From Prevotella sp. P3-122 (GTDB lineage Bacteria; Bacteroidota; Bacteroidia; Bacteroidales; Bacteroidaceae): a stretch of 64,000 nt of DNA. Below are positions 58,142 through 64,000 of the stretch, in pieces. How positions within the stretch are numbered: position 1 is the first letter of the stretch; each line of letters starts with the position of its first letter. Location of the stretch: contig NZ_NPJH01000024.1 of the NCBI RefSeq assembly GCF_002251365.1, positions 124,001 to 188,000 of the forward strand. The letters are read 5' to 3'. The notes below the pieces were generated by a model. It was not told the origin of the DNA. It did not search any database and saw only the letters and a list, made by a program, of their open reading frames with translations. The position numbers and the translations under genes were made by a program.

Positions 58142-58858
58142 CTATCCCTGTTCTATCAAGTCATCTTCAATTTTCTCCATAAAATCACTGGGAATATAGG
58201 CTGTAAGCACATATCCGATGCCGTTCAACTCTACAGCGATGCGTTGCTGACCTGCAGCTCTCACAACCTGACCGACAACGCCCTTGAAGTCGCCACACAC
58301 AACTTTGAAATAATCACCGCTCTTGAAATGGCAACGGTCTTTCGATGTGGCCAAGATATGTTCATTCTTTGTTTCCACAACGTTTATGAATGACTTCATC
58401 CTGTCATCAGGGATAGTTATAGGTGGATTGAGCTGGGTGTCTGGCTCAATGGGCTTTGTCTTGTCGGTATAGTATTTCAAGAAACCTGCTGTCTTGGCTG
58501 GCTGCTTGACAAAGTCGTGAGTCCGCTCACGGGTCATATAGGCAAAAACAAGACCGGGAAGGAGAGACTCCTTACGCAGCCTCTTCTTCCCAGCTATTTC
58601 TACTTTCTGATAACGCTTGGGGATATAGTACAGTATATCTGCCTTCTTGAAAGCATCAACAACATCCTTGGTGTGTCCGTACAAGATACGAAGTACAAAC
58701 CACTCGTGATTTTCCTTAGACACAAAGTCCGAGGTGACCCCTGTATGGGAGTTCTCTGCCTCTGGGCTTTGAACTTTGGGGGAGACGTTGGAGGTAAGTC
58801 CAGCGTGAGAGGTTTTATTCCCGCCTCGTCGGGTGTTCACATTAGGCAATGTGTCCAT
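58142..58858 (-). CDS. NusG-family antiterminator (UpxY-like)
   Basis: The ATG at 58858 (MDTLPNVNTRRGGNKTSHAG, 238 aa) is preferred; an upstream in-frame frame starts only at a TTG. The NGN-like domain begins HEWFVLRILYGHTKDVVDAF (about 52-71), continues with YYIPKRYQKVEIAGKKRL and LLPGLVFAYM, and a KOW segment follows (FKSGDYFKVVCGDFKGVVGQ, then VVRAAGQQRIAVEL). It is a specialised NusG paralogue of the UpxY/RfaH kind that travels with RNA polymerase and suppresses termination in long operons. The N-terminal ~50 residues are a disordered extension with an internal repeat (SHAGLTSNV / SHTGVTSDF). It is first in a 57-kb row of same-strand genes. Confidence 0.85.
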   Translation of the reverse strand: MDTLPNVNTRRGGNKTSHAGLTSNVSPKVQSPEAENSHTGVTSDFVSKENHEWFVLRILYGHTKDVVDAFKKADILYYIPKRYQKVEIAGKKRLRKESLLPGLVFAYMTRERTHDFVKQPAKTAGFLKYYTDKTKPIEPDTQLNPPITIPDDRMKSFINVVETKNEHILATSKDRCHFKSGDYFKVVCGDFKGVVGQVVRAAGQQRIAVELNGIGYVLTAYIPSDFMEKIEDDLIEQG

Positions 58859-59571
58859 CTTTACGTATCGTTTTAAATAATCAATACCGACAGGAAGGTC
58901 TAAAACTCCATCTGCTGCTGAAACTGACTCCAACAAATGAACGTCGATTATATGTACGAAAAAGACATACCCGAAAGTTGTCTCCGTGCATATTTTCTCA
59001 TCGCGTCAAGGTGGCATCTCGCCATCGTTATATATCAGTCCCATGCTATTGACCCTGTTTATCGTTTTTATGGGTCGCAAACACAGTATGTTGTTATCAT
59101 CCTTCAATCTGTCACAACAATTTTAATATGCTGCTCCTTGATGCAGAAAGCAAAGGTTTACTACTACAACTAGTCGCAAAAGCATAGTTTGTTCAAATGC
59201 AAAGGTAGTAATTATTTCCCAATTACGTGATAACAACTGAAAAGAAAATCTTCAAAAATCTTAAAATTAACGGAAATTAACCAAGAAAATTACCAAAATA
59301 CCGATTTTTTGTGTATGTAAATGCGCCAGATAATACCAAATATCGGCTCGATAATCACTGTATAGCACTAAATAGTCATAAAACACGCCATTTACTCGAC
59401 GGTTGTCAATAGCCCGAAAGCCGCACACTTAAAAACTCGTTTTTCAGAGAAGATATACTTCATCCCGCAGAGAAGATATACTGATATGGAAAGTTAGTAA
59501 TACCATGGGCAGGTATGTACAGATAAATGGCAAAGTATGTGCACATCTTTGGCCAAGTATCTGCACATACT
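58859..59571 (-). promoter_or_regulatory. 713-bp leader/intergenic region before the antiterminator gene
   Basis: No gene is supported here; short open frames lack ribosome sites or similarity. A TACCTTTG -7 box lies at 59207-59200, but no TTG has good spacing (12 or 26 nt), so the promoter is tentative. Transcription from it would give a ~335-nt leader, typical for genes under antitermination control. The distal end, 59445-59573, holds direct repeats and a palindrome described separately. The middle (59220-59400) is AT-rich. Confidence 0.45.
59445..59482. repeat. 15-bp direct repeat pair
   Basis: CAGAGAAGATATACT occurs at 59445-59459 and 59468-59482, identical in all 15 bases and with a 23-bp period. 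It lies close to the 22-bp repeats at 59508-59572 and could be a pair of protein-binding sites spaced by two helical turns. Confidence 0.7.
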
Positions 59572-59573
59572 TT
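59508..59573. repeat. Three 21-22-bp tandem repeats overlapping a 42-bp palindrome
   Basis: Imperfect tandem copies begin with GGC at 59508, 59529 and 59551 (consensus GGCnAAGTATnTGCACATnnTT). The last two form a 42-bp palindrome with 12-bp perfect arms, AAAGTATGTGCA (59532-59543) and TGCACATACTTT (59562-59573), around a TTGGCCAA centre. The outer arm touches the stop codon of the DUF445 gene, so it may terminate that transcript or be an operator. Confidence 0.7.
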
Positions 59574-60570
59574 ATTGGAGGACTTGAAAGAGGGTGTTCA
59601 GGCTTCCCATAATCAGACCAAGCAAGGCTCCCAACCACACGATGGCTTTCAGCTCCTTGTCCATCACCTGAAATATGAGTTTCTCTGTTTCCTTGACATC
59701 CATCTCGTTGATGCGCTCACGAACGATCTTGCTGATGTCGATGGATTCAAGAATTCGTGGAAGGTGTTCGCTGATAACAGTGCGGTAGATGGACTCTGTG
59801 GTATTCACGGCTTGGTTCAGTTGCTCATCGTGACCTTTGAGTAATTTACAGACAGGGGTAGTCAAGAAACTGTCCACCTCTCCGTCTATCATATTGGACA
59901 CGATTTCTGCTCCGTTGTTTTTCAGCATGTCATTGATATGCTTGGCAAGGAAATGCTCTGCAGGCTCCCGCAAAAGTCCCAAGAACTTGGCAACGATGCT
60001 GCCACCAAACAATCCTGCCGCCATGCCTTTTATGCCACCTATAGCTCCACTGATACCCGAAAGCAGTTCCTGAGCACCATCGATGCTGAACTTGTTAGCC
60101 AAATGGTCGATGGCAATATGTGCCACCTTATCTCCCACGGAAGAGTCTGACAGTTTGCTATAAGTCTGTTTCGTGATACTCTCATTGATACTGTTGGATA
60201 TAGCGGCAATCTCTTCTTCTGACAGATAATGTCGCAAGAATTCACGGACTGTCTCTCTATTCCGTTTTTGCGTGTCGATAAAATCCATCACTGCGTCACG
60301 GAGCTTCCCTATCATATCTTCAGACAATAGGTATTTCTCCAGCACCTCCTTATTCATAAGGTTTTCGCTTATCACCCCACCAATAGCCTCCGCTATGCGT
60401 CCCTTCTCCTTGGGGATGATGCCCGGAGTAAACGGCACGTGCCATCCCATGATATATTTCGCCTTGTGCGGATGGAACAGCATGCGTATGGCAATATCAT
60501 TCGTTATGTAACCTATGAGTCCTCCGAGACAAGGAGCAACTATGTATGACATCTGTATATCCATATACAT
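59572..60570 (-). CDS. DUF445-family membrane protein
   Basis: The protein has 332 aa from ATG 60570; an ATG at 60564 is equally possible. The N-terminal region (IVAPCLGGLIGYITNDIAIR) is a membrane segment followed by the DUF445 signature MLFHPHKAKYIMGWHVPFTP and GIIPKEKGRIAEAIGGVISE. A long helical region rich in Glu, Lys and Ser ends in a second membrane segment (LKAIVWLGALLGLIMGSLNT, about 308-326). The two terminal helices with a soluble middle fit the family, whose function is unknown but envelope-related. It lies 8 nt after the helicase gene. Confidence 0.85.
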   Translation of the reverse strand: MYMDIQMSYIVAPCLGGLIGYITNDIAIRMLFHPHKAKYIMGWHVPFTPGIIPKEKGRIAEAIGGVISENLMNKEVLEKYLLSEDMIGKLRDAVMDFIDTQKRNRETVREFLRHYLSEEEIAAISNSINESITKQTYSKLSDSSVGDKVAHIAIDHLANKFSIDGAQELLSGISGAIGGIKGMAAGLFGGSIVAKFLGLLREPAEHFLAKHINDMLKNNGAEIVSNMIDGEVDSFLTTPVCKLLKGHDEQLNQAVNTTESIYRTVISEHLPRILESIDISKIVRERINEMDVKETEKLIFQVMDKELKAIVWLGALLGLIMGSLNTLFQVLQ

Positions 60571-60578
60571 TATTATTT

Positions 60579-63335
60579 TTAATAAACACAATTAGTTAGT
60601 TGTTCAATGATTCTCTCCCCTTCACCGCTCCCTTTTGTTGACAGCCGTAGCAATGGAAGGGAATAGAGGGCAAAGATGTGGTCTTTCATTTTGTCACGTT
60701 GATGCTGTTCCGTCGCATCGTTGTGGAAGGAATAGCCGTCTGTCTCAATGGCAAGCACAGGCTTTTTGCTGATGCTGTTGATGACGAGGAAATCGACATG
60801 GGTGTTGTAGTTGCCTGCGTATGCCAGTTCCTCCTGCGACATAAGGGATGTGTCCTTGATAATCTGTCGGAGCGGTATGTGGCAAAGCACTTTCAGGCTG
60901 GAGAAACGGCTGTCAGAGGTGAGTATGTCGTTGATTAGATGATAGGTCATGTTCTCTGAGGCATACTCCGAGATTTGCGGCAAACGTTCGAGCATGGTCA
61001 TTCGCTCTGCCGTATATTGCTCATAGAGATAGTCGAAGATGGAGGCTATCTTGCTGTCGGTGACGGTGCAGTTGTTGTAATGGATGTAGTCAAGCAAGTC
61101 CATGATGTTGCCGTGGTTCTCCTGTTCGTTGCCTGTCATCACAAGGCAGAACTTCTTCTTGGCACGCGAGACAGCCACATTCAGAATGTTGGCATCATCG
61201 GCAAATGGAGTAATCTGGTTATCTACCACACTCATGATGATGGCATCCTTTTCCCGACCTTGAAACTTGTGTACAGTGGCGGCATCCAATTCTGGCATCT
61301 GACTGTGGATTTGTTTGACCTGATTGTTGTATGGCGTTACTATGCCTATGTCGTCATACTCCCTCAGTGAGGGAAGTACTTCCTCACGCACTACATCTAT
61401 CTCACGCTGGTTATACTGTGCCGTGGCATGGTTGCCCTTTCGGGTAAGAAAGGCACAAAGCACATCCTCCTCACCATGGTCGTGGGTCATGATGAGCAAA
61501 TTGCCTCCATAGAACTTCTGATTGCAGAAATTGATGATGCGAGGATGGCATCGGTAGTGTTCACGGAGCATGGTCTCGGGCACATTCCTGATGACAGTAC
61601 GGACGGACTCCAAGAAACTGTTCTTGGCACAGTCATACCCCTCTGGGATATGGTATTGCTCCATGATGGCAGTCAGTTTGGTCCGGTCTTCATCCGTCAC
61701 CACATTAGGCAGTTGGAGCGCATCGCCGACTATCACGGCATTGTTTGCACAAGTAAGAGCCAAGGCACCAGTCTCTATCGACACCTGTGAAGCTTCGTCC
61801 ATGATGATGTAGTCGTATGGCTTGTCACCAAAGACGCACGAACGGGCAGAGAAGGTGGTGCTCAGCACTACGGGGTAGCGTTTCAGGAAATCCTCGCCGT
61901 GAGCTTTCATGTCCTTGGTGTCCTTGAAGAGGACGCTTTCCTTTTTGGCATATCTGCCATGGAGAGAGGCTTTGAACAGTGTCATGGAAGTATCTGTCAA
62001 GGTCTTCGTCAGCAGGTCAGCATCGTAGGTGGATAGTTCCTGCCTGATAGTCTCTAAGCGTTCTTCTATCTCTATGCGTCGGTTGAGATAATAAAGAGTC
62101 TGAAGTTCTATGACCAACGGCTTCATGTCTGACTGTTCAAACTTGCCTGGCAGCCTCAGCCTGTATCGGCATATCATACGCATCCAAAGCGATTTCAATC
62201 CCTCCGTTATCCTTGACCAAAGTCCATCGGGGGCAATGAGTGTTCCGTCTGCCTTGGACTGGTAGTGAAGCCATAGCCTTATGATAAGGGATGACTGCAC
62301 CCTTCTCTCCAACGGTGTATGTTCATCAATGCCATTATCCATACAAAAGTGCCGCCATTCCAAATCAACGCTTTGCTGTTCCTGGCGCAGCATGGCATCC
62401 TCGTTCAATAGCGCATACACCTTATCAAGACTTCTGAGCGTATCATGCAACGTACTTTTCATTCTCATCCCATCCTGCATGGGACAAGACCACGATGAGA
62501 CCTCCGTAGGAACCAATGTCTGTTGGCTGATGAAGAGTTCCTTGTTCTCCTTGCTGCCAAGCGGTGCCACGATGAATGCGAGACCGTATTTCTCCAACTT
62601 CTCCTGCACATTCGTTATGGCAGAGTTGTTGTTTGACACTACAAGCACCGTTTCCCCTTTCCTCACGATATTGGCAATGACATTGAGGATGGTCTGGGTC
62701 TTTCCTGTTCCCGGAGGACCTTGCACCACGCTCACCTGATGCTCGAAGGCTGCTGCCACGGCTTTCTTCTGACTGGCATTGCAGCCAAACGGGTATATCA
62801 AATCCTTGTGGCTGAGTTTCCTCACCTTGTGCTTGTCGGGATTGATGTAGCAAGCCGCTGCGGTCTTGTCATCAATGAAATCCACCTTCTCGTATATCTG
62901 CGACAGTATGCCCTCCTTGTCCTCTTCTTTCCGAAGCGGATTGATGGCTGCCACCTGTTTGAGGTAGGCATAGGTGTTCATTGATGTTTCTTCGTCCAAA
63001 CAGGTCTTGACTACGTTGAGCTGTCCTTCAGCATACTCTCCCTCATATCCGCTGCGGTATTTGATTCGCCAATAATTATTCTGTCCAGCTTCAAACTGCC
63101 ATATCTCCGTGACATCCGTTTGTAGGCGACCACCTCGATACACCTTGCACAGTTCTGGTACAAGCCATTGGGGATTGGTGAGCCATACCACCTTGTCTGC
63201 ACTATATGTATAGGACTTCGGATTGTTCTTGAAAGAGACACGAAAAGCATTGGCACCCAACTTACTGATGGATGCTATCTGCAATGTCTTCAACTCTCCG
63301 TTCAGGAGAATAAGCGATTTGGTGAGGTCTTGCAT
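60579..63335 (-). CDS. SF1 helicase (DNA2/NAM7-like) with C-terminal PD-(D/E)xK-type nuclease
   Basis: The protein has 918 aa. Walker A VVQGPPGTGKTQT (203-215), motif Ia VLVVSNNNSAITNV, Walker B YDYIIMDEASQVS, motif III AVIVGDALQLPNV, motif V VHKFQGREKDAIIMS and motif VI NVAVSRAKKKF show an SF1 upf1-like helicase. The C-terminal ~80 residues, VDFLVINSISKKPVLAIETD and GYSFHNDATEQHQRDKMKDH, resemble a DUF2726/PD-(D/E)xK-type nuclease (D...ExD...K-like). Such fusions are common in restriction- or defence-type genes. It follows the cut-off gene by 3 nt and is cotranscribed. Confidence 0.9.
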   Translation of the reverse strand: MQDLTKSLILLNGELKTLQIASISKLGANAFRVSFKNNPKSYTYSADKVVWLTNPQWLVPELCKVYRGGRLQTDVTEIWQFEAGQNNYWRIKYRSGYEGEYAEGQLNVVKTCLDEETSMNTYAYLKQVAAINPLRKEEDKEGILSQIYEKVDFIDDKTAAACYINPDKHKVRKLSHKDLIYPFGCNASQKKAVAAAFEHQVSVVQGPPGTGKTQTILNVIANIVRKGETVLVVSNNNSAITNVQEKLEKYGLAFIVAPLGSKENKELFISQQTLVPTEVSSWSCPMQDGMRMKSTLHDTLRSLDKVYALLNEDAMLRQEQQSVDLEWRHFCMDNGIDEHTPLERRVQSSLIIRLWLHYQSKADGTLIAPDGLWSRITEGLKSLWMRMICRYRLRLPGKFEQSDMKPLVIELQTLYYLNRRIEIEERLETIRQELSTYDADLLTKTLTDTSMTLFKASLHGRYAKKESVLFKDTKDMKAHGEDFLKRYPVVLSTTFSARSCVFGDKPYDYIIMDEASQVSIETGALALTCANNAVIVGDALQLPNVVTDEDRTKLTAIMEQYHIPEGYDCAKNSFLESVRTVIRNVPETMLREHYRCHPRIINFCNQKFYGGNLLIMTHDHGEEDVLCAFLTRKGNHATAQYNQREIDVVREEVLPSLREYDDIGIVTPYNNQVKQIHSQMPELDAATVHKFQGREKDAIIMSVVDNQITPFADDANILNVAVSRAKKKFCLVMTGNEQENHGNIMDLLDYIHYNNCTVTDSKIASIFDYLYEQYTAERMTMLERLPQISEYASENMTYHLINDILTSDSRFSSLKVLCHIPLRQIIKDTSLMSQEELAYAGNYNTHVDFLVINSISKKPVLAIETDGYSFHNDATEQHQRDKMKDHIFALYSLPLLRLSTKGSGEGERIIEQLTNCVY

Positions 63336-63338
63336 GGT

Positions 63339-64000
63339 CTATTCCTGAATGTTCTCCACCTTGCACACGAAAGGCAAGTAGCGGTTGCTGCCTCTACGCT
63401 GAGCCTTCAGAATGTCATACGCTCCGATGTCGGACATTGCGGACGGATCGTATTCTATCAGCAGGAACTGCTTGGCTTCTTTTTCCTGTCTGAGCATGAA
63501 ACCTTCGGGAACATCAGCACGACTTACCAACTGTGTCGGGGCAGTGAGGGCAAAAGGCTTTGCCTCGCTGTTCTTCCAATAATGGAACATGATGTATCTG
63601 ACGCTCTGATATGCCTTGACGGCTTCCTCCGAAAGGTTCGCCTCCTTGATGCCGAGTGCTATGCGCCCTGCCTTCTCTGTCTTCTCTCTCGCTGCCGGCG
63701 ATATGGCATACATCAGCACAAGGTCGAGAGTACCTGCAAGCAGGTCACATTTCTTGGTGTTTCTCAGGCGCACCTCCAAACTGCCGTAGATAAGAATGTC
63801 TTCGGCCACCATTGCCACATTTCTCTCTTCCTGTGGCAGAACATATTTTGGAGCAGAAGGCTTGCCGGGCCTTGCAGGAGTTTGGTTGCTCTTGTAGTTT
63901 ACCACCTGTTCCATCACGCCGTTGACAGTCTCGTTGTTCCACTGCGGAGGATAACCGTTCTTGAACAAGAGTATTTTCAGGTCATTGTCCAACTTGCTCT
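63339..64000 (-). CDS. N-terminally cut gene with HsdR-C-terminal-like segment
   Basis: The frame stays open through the window end (in-frame TTG at 63992 preceded by AAG and AGC), so the N-terminus lies outside. The visible ~220 residues begin LKILLFKNGYPPQWNNETVN, which fits the C-terminal 'L.k.gYPP...v.eqv' segment of type I restriction R subunits (DUF3387-like). The rest (VAMVAEDILIYGSLEVRLRN, then TLDLVLMYAISPAAREKTEK) has no family I recognise. It starts a unit with the helicase-nuclease 3 nt downstream, so a restriction-like system is possible. Confidence 0.55.
   Translation of the reverse strand, partial: SKLDNDLKILLFKNGYPPQWNNETVNGVMEQVVNYKSNQTPARPGKPSAPKYVLPQEERNVAMVAEDILIYGSLEVRLRNTKKCDLLAGTLDLVLMYAISPAAREKTEKAGRIALGIKEANLSEEAVKAYQSVRYIMFHYWKNSEAKPFALTAPTQLVSRADVPEGFMLRQEKEAKQFLLIEYDPSAMSDIGAYDILKAQRRGSNRYLPFVCKVENIQE

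Noticed and set aside
58937-59173. Plus-strand frame of 78 codons in the leader of the NusG-like gene
   Set aside because: It lacks a ribosome site, shows no family resemblance and would be the only plus-strand gene in the island. The region fits a leader better.
1-64000. CRISPR array, tRNA, rRNA or insertion sequence
   Set aside because: I looked for regularly spaced direct repeats, clover-leaf anticodon arms and transposase motifs. None was found apart from the short repeats at 59445-59573 and the coding repeats.

Overview
The window comes from a Bacteroidota genome, most likely a Prevotella- or Bacteroides-like gut anaerobe. Evidence: promoters of the Bacteroidota type (TTG, about 19-20 nt, TAnnTTTG), a Nudix-winged-helix regulator, an UpxY/NusG-type antiterminator, SPASM radical-SAM peptide maturation, and short lipoprotein signals. 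No phage, insertion sequence, CRISPR, tRNA or rRNA was recognised. Every supported gene is on the minus strand, so the window is best read from 64000 down to 1.

Layout in transcription order. (a) 64000-59572: a cut-off gene with an HsdR-like tail, an SF1 helicase-nuclease and a DUF445 membrane protein, then a 42-bp palindrome. (b) 58858-54401: a NusG-like antiterminator, two M48 metallopeptidases, an unlisted 58-codon Cys-rich precursor peptide, and a radical-SAM/SPASM-GNAT maturase. This is a compact RiPP cassette. (c) 54299-39370: an AT-rich unit with its own promoter (54330-54360) and terminator (39311-39356). It encodes an EF-Tu-barrel/caspase/L7-L12 fusion, a dynamin-like GTPase, a DUF4407 membrane protein with collagen-like NGK repeats, two small membrane proteins, a Ycf46-like AAA+ ATPase, an FHA-like protein, a GrpE-like protein, a lidless Hsp70, a zincin and an acidic-repeat protein. 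(d) 39137-27302: an M48-TerB protease, a GNAT, a giant RCK-RyR-double-FGE membrane protein, a guanidinium-type SMR exporter, two TerB-containing paralogues and a Ca2+ P-type ATPase, closed by a terminator at 27239-27282. (e) 27127-15567: glycine-zipper and tiny hydrophobic proteins, an FtsZ-C-terminal-domain-like protein, a CbxX-type AAA+ protein, a YkvA protein, paired membrane-anchored proteins and three related HExxH proteins. (f) 15391-14165: a sigma-70-like factor with hairpins on both sides. (g) 14088-1601: small unknowns, a second FtsZ-CTD-like protein, a second dynamin-like GTPase, a RelA/SpoT protein whose synthetase looks dead, a PP2C phosphatase, a degenerate penicillin-binding protein and lipoproteins. 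(h) 1456-1: an NrtR-type regulator and a macro-like/DUF1810 protein, with two operator-like sites around their promoter.

About 57 kb of co-directional genes, headed by an antiterminator, combine GTP- and ATP-driven remodelling (two dynamins, two AAA+), chaperones, seven HExxH zincins, a caspase, signalling parts (PP2C, FHA, RSH, sigma) and cation or membrane-stress parts (Ca2+-ATPase, RCK, RyR, TerB). I infer a multi-operon stress or conflict island. The 54.3-39.3 kb unit, with its ribosome-mimicking caspase, is the most likely undescribed system. All functions are inferred from motifs and context; no database search was possible.
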